From Flaveria trinervia (taxonomy: Eukaryota; Streptophyta; Magnoliopsida; Asterales; Asteraceae): a stretch of DNA of 64,000 nt. The stretch is from positions 41,157,331-41,221,330 of the forward strand of contig CM046443.1 of assembly GCA_025506515.1 (NCBI GenBank), written 5' to 3'. This document shows positions 34,328-44,126 of this stretch, piece after piece. The stretch's first letter is position 1. Each line of letters opens with the position of its first letter. The translations under genes were made by a program, and so were the position numbers. A model generated the notes under the pieces. That model did not search any database. It was not told where the DNA came from and saw only the letters and a program-made list of their open reading frames with translations.

Positions 34328-35125
34328 CCTTCAAGTTTGATAAGGTAAACTATGTTCAACAACTTCAAAATAACTTACTTTCTGTATCCCAAATCTGTGA
34401 CAAAGGCTTTAAGGTAGTCTTTGACAACAAGTGTTATGTGTTGAAGAAGGATTATGTAATCCTGGAGGACCAAGTCTTAATGTTGGCTTCAAGATATAAT
34501 GATTTATATGTCATGGATCTATCAAAGGCCTCCACAACTGATCATCAAGTACAGAATGATCTAGTGCGTGGTGTAAACGTTAAGAACTTCCAACTACCGG
34601 ATTTATGTGTTGCTTGTAAGAAAGGAAAATAGACCAAGAAGGTCATAAGGCTAAGAAAGTTAACTCTATTGAGTTGCCTCTTGAGCTTCTACACATAGAT
34701 CTGTTTGGTCTAATCAGTACGAGGAGCATTGCTGGCGACTTGTACTGCTATGTAGTTACGGATGATTACTCAAGATTCTCTTGGGTGATGTTTCTGAAAT
34801 CCAAATCAGAGACATTTGACTCATTCAAAGAGCTGGTAACTACACTGGAGTCACTCTACAAGCTGAAGGTATGACAAGTTCGCTCAGACAATGGTACCGA
34901 GTTCAAGAACCAATGGATGGAGGCATTCTTCAAAGAAAAAGGAATTGTGCACCGGTTCACATCTGCCTACACTCCTCAAATGAACAGAGTTGCTGAAAGA
35001 AAGAATCATAGCCTGATAGAGACAACCTGGACGATGCTAGGAGACTCAAAACTGCCCATTCAATTCTGGAATGAGGTAGTTGCCAATGCATGTTACACCC
35101 TAAATCGAGTTCTGGTGGTCAAGCG
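34328..35125 (+). pseudogene. A pre-integrase and integrase, first part
   Basis: Readable blocks are VQQLQNNLLSVSQICDKGFK, ASRYNDLYVMDLS, LCVACKKGK, then the integrase core: LELLHIDLFGLIS, VVTDDYSRFSWVMFLKSKSE, VRSDNGTEFKNQWMEAFFKE and an RVAERKNHSLIETTW block. The two core Asp (HID, RSDN) are visible. Stops at about 34630 and 34875 and small losses break it. At 35125 it is interrupted by S2. Confidence 0.85.
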
Positions 35126-35864
35126 TGTAGATACATATGTACCTAGTTTATAAGCTTAATGTAAAAAGTCTTTCATGTCTTACATATATGTAACTGGATG
35201 GTTTAAATGAAATACAATGTGTGGTTTATGGTTATAATGTTTAATATTTCATTGATTATAGTGTATTAACGCTTATTGAACTAACTATATAGGTTTGTGG
35301 TTGTTTGAATAGATCTAAGTCAAATAATGATTGTGAAACATATTCAAACTTAGTCATATGAAGTTCTCATGCGAATGGCCCATGCTAATGGACCATACGC
35401 ATGAACAACTTCATCCTAATGAACCAGTCGCACGACTGAACCAGGAGACTGGATCAGTCCCACAAGTGTGACATGAGATTGACTCAGTCGCACGACTGAA
35501 CACTCAGTCGTGTGAATGGATCAACCGTATGACTCAGTCGCACGACTGAACCATGCTAATGGTTCAGTCGCACAAATGAGTAACCCTAACCTATAAATAC
35601 CACTTAATTCATGGAAAACGTAACACTTTTAAGAATTGACTCATACACGTACCCTAGCCGTCCAGAACGCCCAAGAAAGCCAGTCCAAGTTCATAGATCA
35701 TTCTTGATCGATTCCTATTCATTCTTAACGTTTAGATTAATCTTATATCGATCAAGTTAACGTTCTCACTGATTTGATCGCCAATCAAATAGGATTCCGC
35801 ACTATTTGATTTGGTATACACGTAGATCAGTTAGTACTCCGTCCAGTACACGGTCCTCCTAACA
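35126..35864 (+). repeat. S2 5' LTR
   Basis: A 739-bp LTR from TGTAGATACATATG to CTCCTAACA. Perfect CAGTCGCACGACTG palindromes occur at 35425-35438, 35485-35498 and 35535-35548, upstream of TATAAATA at 35592-35599. Confidence 0.95.
35592..35599 (+). promoter_or_regulatory. S2 LTR TATA box
   Basis: TATAAATA after the palindrome cluster; identical in the 3' LTR (48035-48042) and in S1 (5918-5925). It is the expected promoter of the genomic transcript. Confidence 0.72.
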
Positions 35865-35866
35865 AG

Positions 35867-35878
35867 TGGTATCAAAGC
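35867..35878 (+). promoter_or_regulatory. S2 primer-binding site (Met-tRNA)
   Basis: TGGTATCAAAGC starts two bases after the LTR end; it has one difference from TGGTATCAGAGC. Confidence 0.85.
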
Positions 35879-36089
35879 TAAGGCTCCCGATTTACGTGTG
35901 ATTCAATCAATTTGATATAATAATTGTGTTTTTCATGCAAAAACGCAATCTTTTTTGTGTCAAAAGTTGTTTGGGACGTATCTAGATCGTAAAGTTAACG
36001 TTTTTCCGTCATACGGAAATTGGGGTTCTTGAGAAATTCGTGTTTTTGCGTCAAAATACCTTAAACTTTTGAATTCTCAAGTTTCAGCA

Positions 36090-36330
36090 GCTTCAATCGC
36101 ACGATTGACTCAATCGCACGACTGAATTTATACACATCCCTCATACGCATGATTGTACTCATTCGTACATCCATTTGTACAACTGAATTGCCCATTTGCA
36201 TTGTTCATCTACACCTGTCCATTCGCACGATTGAGCCATCCGCATTTGCTCATTCGCACGCCTGAGTCAACCGCATTGTTTAATCACACGAAGTGTTCAA
36301 TCGCATACCTTCATTCGGACAAGTTAAATA
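36090..36330 (+). repeat. S2 leader palindrome cluster
   Basis: Diverged TCGCACGA/CGACTGA motifs are packed in the untranslated leader just before gag (for example AATCGCACGATTGACT and CAATCGCACGACTG at about 36095-36125). The same motif family fills the LTR U3 and the region before the extra gene. Confidence 0.7.
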
Positions 36331-36350
36331 TTTTGTTCTAAAGTTTAAAG

Positions 36351-39176
36351 TTGATAGTAATGGAGGATCAATATTCAGCGTTCACCGCAGGAAAGGATTC
36401 TAGGATTCAAAATTTATTGCTTCTAGAAAATGAAGTGGGAAATCATAACAAACCCCCTAAGCTAATAACGTTAGATGATTATCCACAATGGAAGCAAAGG
36501 TTTGAGATTTACTTAAATGGAGTAGATCCCAATCTACGGGAGTCGATAGAGACAGGATATAGCATGCCTGTAGGTGCAGATGGAGTTAAACTCACCTTAA
36601 GCGGTATGACTGAAGGACAAAAGGTAAAATACAATATAGAGAAGAAAGTATATGCATTGCTGACTCAGTCAATTCCTAAGGACATCTTCCATTAATTTTC
36701 AAAGAACAAGCAAGCTAAAAAGCTATGGGATGCATTGGAAAAGAGGTATGAGGGAAATGCATCATTGAAAGCTCTGAAGGCTAAAGCATTGAAGAAGGAG
36801 TTTGACAACTTCTCGTTAATGGGAAAGGAGAGCTTGGACGATGTCATTGATTATTTCTACCATCTGATGAGTGAGCTGCACACTCATGGAGTTACTATGT
36901 CTATAGAAGATGAAGTTTCAAACTTTGCAGATGGGTTGCCCTAGAAGTGGAGTTCATTTGTTTCCAACCTCAGACAGAATGATATGCTAGCGAAGTTAGA
37001 CATCAAAGACTTCATTCTGAAACTGTGGGAGCAAGAGTTGAGGATGAAGTACATGGCCCAAAAGTCTTCATATGATCAGAATCTGGCACTGTACAACTCA
37101 ACCCCACAAGCCAAAACGTCTAGAGCACCACTTCGAATGGCGTTTATGTCGAGCTCAGCTGGTCCAACCCAAGCTAATACTTCAGGATCTAACATGTCAG
37201 GGTTGTCTGTTACCCAATACATAGCACCTAAAGCAAATGCTACAAAACTGAAGACCGAGAATCTCGGGAATGTAAGAGTAGAGGTAACAAAAGAGCACAT
37301 GGATCTCTTAGCAGCTGTTGTCCGCTCCTATGACGGGCTAGTTGCTAGGAAAATTGGGAACTGCCATCTAGCAGACAAGGACTATGAGCAGGTAGACGAG
37401 ACAGAGTTAGAAAGAATGGACATCATGTGGGCCTTGGCAAGTGCTGTTCGGAGAGCAAAGAAGTTTGTCAAGAAGACCGGACAGAATCTGATTGCCACTA
37501 AGGACACAACCTTTGGCTTTGACAAGACAAAAGTTACCTTTCAACTGTGGGGAAAAGGGGCACTTCAAACGTGAATGTGTGAAGCCCAAAAAGACGGGAA
37601 ATGGAAATCCATTCTCATCTTTCACTCATCAGGATAAACCCGCAAGCAGTCCTACTTCGTCGAGCAAGGATCCTAAAGCCTTAACAGATCATGATGACGA
37701 AGGACAAGATTGGATCTTCCGGTTTGTGTCTCGGGAGAATCCAACATTGCTAGTGTCGAGGATCTAGATGACGACTCAGCAAGTGAAGGTGATATCGCAG
37801 TGGAGCTCGCGATGTCAAATGTTGAAGAATCTGCAACAGTAGTTGATCACCTGCGTGAAGAAGGGACAAGTCCAACAAGTCTAGAATCACCAGAACCAGA
37901 GAAGTCAGACATTGCTTTAATGGCTAATTCAACCTCACCCTCTCAGGTAAGTATCACTACTCAACTTTTCAATAATCATGCTTGTTCTGATTGTAATAAT
38001 TTAGGGAAAGCATTGATATGGAATTTTCTAGGTTATTAGACCATAATGATAACTTAGTAAAGGACTTACAACTATACACTGAAGCCAATAGAGTCTTAAA
38101 AACAAAATGAGCACAACTATAAAGAAAAGATAGAACTCTTGAATAAACACATAGGGAAACTGAAGTTGTAGCCTTTAACCAAGCAAATGACATTAAGTTC
38201 TATCTAAACTCCCTAGCAGACACTAAGAAACAAAAGGCAGTTTTGGAAGTAGAAGTAAATTCATTAAAACAAAAACTGCATAGTTGGACAAGTTCTTCTC
38301 ACATTGTCTAACACTTAGTGAGAGAGCGCAACAATGGGGAGGGTTTGGGATATAAAGTGGCACCACCACCACATGAGACCTTGATGAATGCAAAAAGTAA
38401 ACCAATAAATAATAACCAATCAAGGATCATGTGGTGTCCACTTCTTTTGTAAGTGATCCAGATTCCATATGTAAACCAAATGAATCTATCACTAAACAAA
38501 AGGATGCAACTTCAAAATCAAAAGGTAAAATGCCTTGTGTTAATCTGGACGAACAATTTGAAAAGGTTAAAATAAAGACAGGTTCAATAATGTCTAATTC
38601 TGAACCAAGAAATACCAAAAAAAAATTAACCTATCACGTGCTACATGTCTAAGTCCAAATACACAAGGAAGAAAAGATGTTAACAATGTCCAAACAATTA
38701 ATTTTGTTAAGCAAGATGAAACAGCTAAACAAGAAGTGTCAAAACCCAAACAGAATAAAGTCACTCGTGTGTCACATACCTCTCCACAAAAACAGGTAAA
38801 TCGTCAAGTTGAAAGCAGATCATGCTACAACTGTGGAAAGTATGGGCATATAGCGTCTTATTGCCCTTATTATCAGACTCCAAAGAAAAATATTGAACTT
38901 TATGACACTAAAGCAAGCTCTTCCAAAAGAAGCTCCATGACTCCACCAAAAAGAGTCAGTGAACCTAAAGTTCAACCTATCAGCCAGTCGTCTGTTTATC
39001 ACAAACAGGCCTTACACAAAGCTGGATTAAGGAAAGAAAAGTCTATGTCTAGAAACGAGAACAATAAGACAAATGATCCTCCCTCACCCTCTAGTGGACA
39101 ATGGGTAGAATTTATGATTTGTGATGCCTCTGGGACACCCAAGCCGGTTAAGGCTCGACTCCCTCACCTTAACTAA
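36351..39176 (+). pseudogene. S2 gag with two zinc knuckles
   Basis: Sirevirus-like Gag. The reading frame holds MEDQYSAFTAGKDS near its start (36360), then PPKLITLDDYPQWKQRFEIY, KKVYALLTQSIPKD, AKKLWDALEKRYEGNAS-type residues and FSLMGKESLDDVIDYFYHLM. A first knuckle reads NCGEKGHFKREC (about 37539-37575), with its first Cys lost to a small deletion. A long acidic/Ser-rich linker follows, then a second, intact knuckle CYNCGKYGHIASYC (about 38823-38864) in a frame running 38736-39176. Stops and frame changes occur at about 36693, 36942, 37574 and in 38040-38430. Two knuckles separated by about 1.2 kb is notable; N2 also appears to have two. Confidence 0.82.
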
Positions 39177-39180
39177 TGTT

Positions 39181-39568
39181 TTCAATTGAATGTGCAGGGT
39201 GTTCGCTATAGTGCTGAAACAAACACTTGGATTATAGATAGCTGAGCATCAAGGCACATGACTAGAAACCAGGCACTCCTATCAAACGTCAAACAAATCA
39301 AAGGACGTCATGTTTCTTTTGCTGGAAACAAAGGAGGGTACATCACAGCTCAAAGGGAAGTAGGGAACCAGAAAGTTAAGTTTGACAAGGTAAACTACGT
39401 TCAACAACTTCAGAATAATCTACTTTCTGTTTCCCAAATATGTGACAAAGGATTTAAGGTAGTTTTCAAAAATAAGAAGTGCTATGTCCTGAGAATGGAC
39501 TATGCGATTCCAGAGGAACAAGTATTAATGTCAGCCTCAAGATATAATGACCTTTATGTCTTGGATCT
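39181..39568 (+). pseudogene. S2 protease and pre-integrase remnant
   Basis: Protease shows NTWIIDS, then a TGA where A has the Gly of Asp-Ser-Gly-Ala, then ASRHMTRN: the active site itself is interrupted (39242-39244). The frame from 39258 has HVSFAGNKGGYITAQREVGN, VQQLQNNLLSVSQICDKGFK and ASRYNDLYVLDL. Immediately after this, at about 39568, the sequence jumps to the integrase-RT linker; the integrase zinc-binding domain and core are absent. Confidence 0.85.
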
Positions 39569-40930
39569 AAACACACCATCACATGAATCTACATCATCTG
39601 GCTCACAAGGTGAATCACCAACCAACTCAGGGGGAGCACTCGAGGTAAGTGACTCTTCCTTTGATGATGAAGCCGTGGAGAATGATCAGGACACTCAGGA
39701 GCAACAGGTTCCTACTACTACAAGTCCACAAGCATCTGACATTGATGCCTCTGAGTCTTTGGAACCTCACACTCCTACTGCCTCAGATACTGAACCAAAC
39801 GTTCATAATCTTGATTCTGATGTAGTTGTTCCCACCACTCTGGATCATGTTTAAATGTCTATCATCCTCTCGACAATGTCATTAGGGATGTCAGATCAGG
39901 AGTACAGACAAGAAATCAGCTGTATTCAGCTGATTATGCCTGAATAATGGAAAAATGGTATCTTCATGATTGTGCATACCGATGTTTTGTGTCTTAGATC
40001 GAGCCAAAATACATCAGTGAAGCCCTAAATGATGAGGCATGGGTGAGTGCCATGCAGAAGAACTTCTTCAATTCAAGAAGTTAGGTGTATGGACACTAGT
40101 AGATAGACCTAAAGGTGCTAAGGTCATTGGCACTAAGTGGGTCTTGAAATGTAAAAAAGATGACCAAGGTGTCATCATCAGGAACAAGGCTCGACTTGTA
40201 GTTCAAGGATTTTGACAAGTCGAGGGAATTGATTACAATGAAGTATTTGCACTTGTGGCGAGAATGGAAGCCATCCGTATCTTCCTAGCCTATGCCTCTT
40301 ACATGCAGATTAAACTCTATCAATTGGATGTAAAGAGTGCATTTCTTCAGGGTAAATCCTGGAAACAGTGTATGTCAGTCAACCCGAAGGATTTGAGGAT
40401 CCATATCATCGGGACAGAGTTTACAAGCTGGATAAGGCTTTCTATGGGCTTTACCAAGCCTCGAAAGCATGGTATGAAAAACTCTCAACTCATTTTGTGA
40501 AACACGGATTTCGCAGAGGTGTAATTGACTGTACACTGTTCATCAAAGAGAAAGATGGTGATCTGCTACTGGTTTAGATTTATATTGATGACATAATCCT
40601 CGATTCCAACAATGAAGAATTATGTAAAGAATTTGAAGCAGTAATGAAGGCAGAATTTGAAATGAGTGCCATGGGAGAGATGAAGTTCTTTCTCGGGTTA
40701 CAGGTGGATCAAACACCAAAGGGGATATTTCTACATCAGACAAAGTATGTAGGGGATATTCTCTGTCGGTTTGACTGGAGAATGCTTCCGTAGCTGGGAC
40801 TCCACTTGCTACAAATCATGATGTAGCACCCGACGAGAATGGTGATCTGGTTGATGCCACCATGTACCGAGGAATGATTGGATCCCTCATGTACCTCACT
40901 ACCTCATGACCTGATATTATCTATGCAACA
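39569..40930 (+). pseudogene. S2 linker and reverse transcriptase, broken
   Basis: An acidic Ser/Thr-rich linker (39569-39853: GGALEVSDSS, PQASDIDASESLEPHTPTAS) matches A at 48660-48960. RT follows with GTKWVLKCKKD, DYNEVFA, MQIKLYQLDVKSAFLQGK, VSQPEGFEDPYHRDRVYKLD and a catalytic YIDDIILDSN (about 40580-40610). Stops are at 40213-40215 (TGA where A has CGA) and 40575-40577, with more frame changes near 40360 and 40770. It is not functional. Confidence 0.85.
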
Positions 40931-41026
40931 TGTCTTTGTCCAAGATTTTAGGTAAAACTAAAAGTTAACCATCTTATTGGGGTCAAAAGGATATTCCGTT
41001 ATCCGAAGGGTATACCAACACATGGG

Positions 41027-41551
41027 TTGTGGTATCCTCATGATGATGACTTCGAGCTAACCGCGTATAGTGATTCGGATTATGGTGGTTGCAAGATGAA
41101 CTACAAATCCACCTTAGCAGGTTGTCAATTCTTTAGGAGAAGATTAGTCACGTGGCAGTGTAAGAAGCAGACATCAGTTGCATTGTCAACTTGTGAAGCT
41201 GAATATGTTGCTGCAGCAAGCTGCTGTTCTCAAATCATCTGGATTCAACAGCAGATGCGGGACTACGGTTTGAAATTTTCTAACACCCCTATATTTGTTC
41301 ATAATTCTGCTGCAATAACTGTTACTAAAAATCTTGTCCAACATCCTAAGACCAAACACATTGGCATTAAATATCACTTTATACGTGATTGCTTTGAAAA
41401 GAACCTAATCGATGTTGTTAAAATAAATATGGATTTTCAACGCGCTGACCTCTATACAAAAGCCTTTGATAAACCACGTTTTCTATATTTGTTAGAGGTC
41501 AACGGTGTTAAAAAGAAAAGTGATGTAATTCCAGACGATGAACAGGTCTAG
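41027..41551 (+). pseudogene. S2 RNase H
   Basis: A 174-residue open frame covers most of copia RNase H: AYSDSDYGGCKMNYKSTLAG, KKQTSVALSTCEAEYVAAAS, FVHNSAAITVTKNLVQHPKT, KHIGIKYHFIRDCFEKN and RADLYTKAFDKPRF. The Asp of the third acidic motif (usually VDN) is His here. The end at 41551 closes pol. The frame itself is intact but the upstream pol frame is broken. Confidence 0.88.
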
Positions 41552-42940
41552 TCCGATGCGTCAAGTCCATTTTCTTTTATTCTAGGTTATTTTATTTAAT
41601 TTATTTTACTGATTTCAAATCTTCGCCTATTAAAATCCTAAAAACGCAAATCGTTTATGATTTTAGAATTTTAGGGGGAGAATAGGTTAAGCAAGTATTA
41701 AAAAAACAAGGAAGGAGGACAGACAAGCTGATAGAAATGAGATCGTATCTAGATATCGATTCAACGACTACGGAAAATGATAGTACACAGGAACAAAGCA
41801 TTTGGGACTTTAAAAGATTTAAATTGAATTAGATGCGAGAATCAAAGTATAAGTCTGAGAATTCTAAGCAAAAATAAAAGGAAAAATGATAGTAAAACTA
41901 GCTACTATTAAGGTAACACGGAGAAAGTAGACCTAAAGGTTGCTAGACAATTAAATGATTTGTCGGTAGATTCAACACGATAGATAAGTAGACCTCCTTG
42001 GTGATCTCAAGATCAAACTAAGTTGTTCAACAAGCTGTGGGTCATCATCTTATCCCTGGTTAACACAATCAACAGAGTTCCAATAAGGGGTGACGAGCAA
42101 ACTAAACGCCACAAATGTGTGCGGATGACCAAAATATGAGCAAAGCACATGATAAAAATGCAAAAAGCAATCAAACTTATAACCAATGTGGTTGTTGCGA
42201 TCTGTGCAACAAAAATAAATTGCTCAAACAAGAAGATAGGTTATGTGCCTCTCTGCTATGCGGTGGCACTGACCTGAGGATAAGCATAACCTATATATTC
42301 TAGAATTCATTGTTGTTTGCCGCTTCTCTGCTGTGCGGTGGCACTGACCTGAGGCTTGGCTTCTCTTTGAAAGCTCAAAGAATAGTGTCTTCTTGTCAAA
42401 ATACCGTAGACCACTCAAAAATCTCCTAAAGAATGTTGATTACCATATAAGCGTGGGATCCACAAATGCTTGTTGAAATAATTAAACCTTAAACATTCAC
42501 CAATCTGTGTCAAAAGTCTGTGTATGGATTTAAGAGGACTAGTATACTGATAATCATCATGGCTGCAATTCTTGAAAGTCCAAATCAATGTGTGCGCCTA
42601 ATAGTACTAGTATGATTTCCTTAATTTGCTAATGACCCTTGACGAAAACAAGAATCTAGCATCAAATGATTTTGGTAACACGTCCTGAATGATTTGATTA
42701 CCTGTATGATTCCATAATGAATCATTCCTCTTATGGTCAAAATAACTTGAAGCTGCCTGTTCAAGTAGTAAATCTGTTAGATTTCAATCTTAGGATTTCC
42801 ACCTCACACAAAATCAAAAAACATCTTTAGTTTTGTCTTTTAATGTTAGTTCCTCTGTTTTGGTTTAAACATTTAGTCAATTTAGAGTTATAAGTCAGAC
42901 TATATCGTGGAATTCAGTATGGGATTATATTACCTAAAAG
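41552..42940 (+). other. S2 post-pol non-coding region
   Basis: No coding sequence is recognised. It includes a polypurine-like TTTTAGGGGGAGAATAGG (about 41667-41684) straight after pol, and the doubled GGCACTGACCTGAGG unit. The same layout is seen in S1 (1-957) and A (50471-51329). An internal polypurine tract near the pol end is, as I recall, described for Sireviruses. Confidence 0.65.
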
Positions 42941-43080
42941 GGTCACGTTTGAGGTGACCAGACATGATTTCAATGTTAAATGGGTCACGTCTGAGGTGAC
43001 GAAATGTGTTTTGTTTAAAAGGATCACGACTGAGGTGATCAAAAGTTTTCAAAGTTAAAATGATCATGTCTGAGATGATC
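42941..43080 (+). repeat. S2 four-copy dyad array
   Basis: Copies begin at 42941 (GGTCACGTTTGAGGTGACC), 42983, 43022 (GATCACGACTGAGGTGATC) and 43062 (GATCATGTCTGAGATGATC). Arm changes are paired, as in S1 at 988-1118, while the spacers differ. Confidence 0.75.
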
Positions 43081-43149
43081 AAATGCTTGTAATGTTCAAT
43101 CAACTGTTAAATGGGGTTAAATGTTAAATGGTCATAAAGTCAATACCAT

Positions 43150-43430
43150 AAGTATGATCCATTCGCATGACTAGACCATGAGTATGGACCAGTTGACTGA
43201 TTGGACCATACTTATTCACTAGACAACCGAATGGAGCATGAGTATGAACCATTCACACGCATGGCTTACAAGATTTAGCCATTCGCCCGAATGGAGTTGA
43301 CCGAATGAGTTAGTCGCCCGACTAAAACCTAGTCGCCCGACTGAATGTGATCGACTGAACCAATCACACGACTAAGATCCAATCGCCCGAATGAAAAGAG
43401 AGAATGGGTCAAGTTGCCCGATTGAAACCA
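43150..43430 (+). repeat. S2 palindrome array upstream of the internal promoter
   Basis: Dense diverged copies of TCGCCCGACTGA, CATTCGCATGACT and CAATCACACGACT type. They lie directly before TATAAATA at 43438 and match 1180-1395 of S1 in position. Confidence 0.72.
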
Positions 43431-43437
43431 GATTCAG

Positions 43438-43445
43438 TATAAATA
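43438..43445 (+). promoter_or_regulatory. Putative internal TATA box for the S2 extra gene
   Basis: TATAAATA in CAGTATAAATAGGGCC, directly downstream of the palindromes. It is conserved with S1 (1401-1408) in sequence and context. Confidence 0.57.
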
Positions 43446-43584
43446 GGGCCATAGTCGATCGCATAAATTCAACACCCCTCATTCACCCTAAACTCGCACA
43501 ACATACCGTTACACTGCCAAAATTTCCTCTGACCTAATTTGACTTCATATTTTGATATTCTGACGACCTCTGGTGTTTACACAG

Positions 43585-44122
43585 GTACAATGCGGTGCTA
43601 TCTAACCAAATTTCAGTCGATTTGATTCCAAAATTACGATATTCGGTCCTAACAAGAACCGAGACTTAAGTTGGACAAATAACCTAATAAAACTAAGTAA
43701 AATGTTGAAATCAAGGTTATAAGATACTTAGTAGGGTTATTGCGAGTCTATTGAACCAAACCACGATGTCTAATATTTAGATTTGGTCAAAATTCGAATT
43801 TCAATCGAACAAACAGTGGGTCATGCGACTGGACACCCGGATGAACTACAATCGCCCGATGAGCTGGACGAATGACTCAGTCGGCCGAATGAATGATACA
43901 AATGAGCTCAGTCGGCCGACTGAACCAATCGCAGGATCAGTCACCCGATTGAACTCAATCGCATGATAGTCACCCGATTATATCCAGTCGCATGTTAGGT
44001 CAAACGACTGAACCCAGTCGTATGGTTCAATCGCACGATTGAACCAGACTGATCTCAAACAGGTTAATAATCAATGGTTTTTGTTGTTTGATGAACTAAC
44101 TTGTATGTTCCTTGTGCTACAG
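43585..44122 (+). other. Putative 5'-leader intron of the S2 extra gene
   Basis: The donor is ACAG|GTACAATGCGG and the acceptor TTGTGCTACAG, with an ACTAAC branch-like site 30 bp before the end (about 44095). It contains a palindrome cluster (43810-44045). The ATG at 44127 lies four bases downstream. S1 has an equivalent intron with the same donor and a TACTAAC branch site. Confidence 0.6.
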
Positions 44123-44126
44123 ATTG

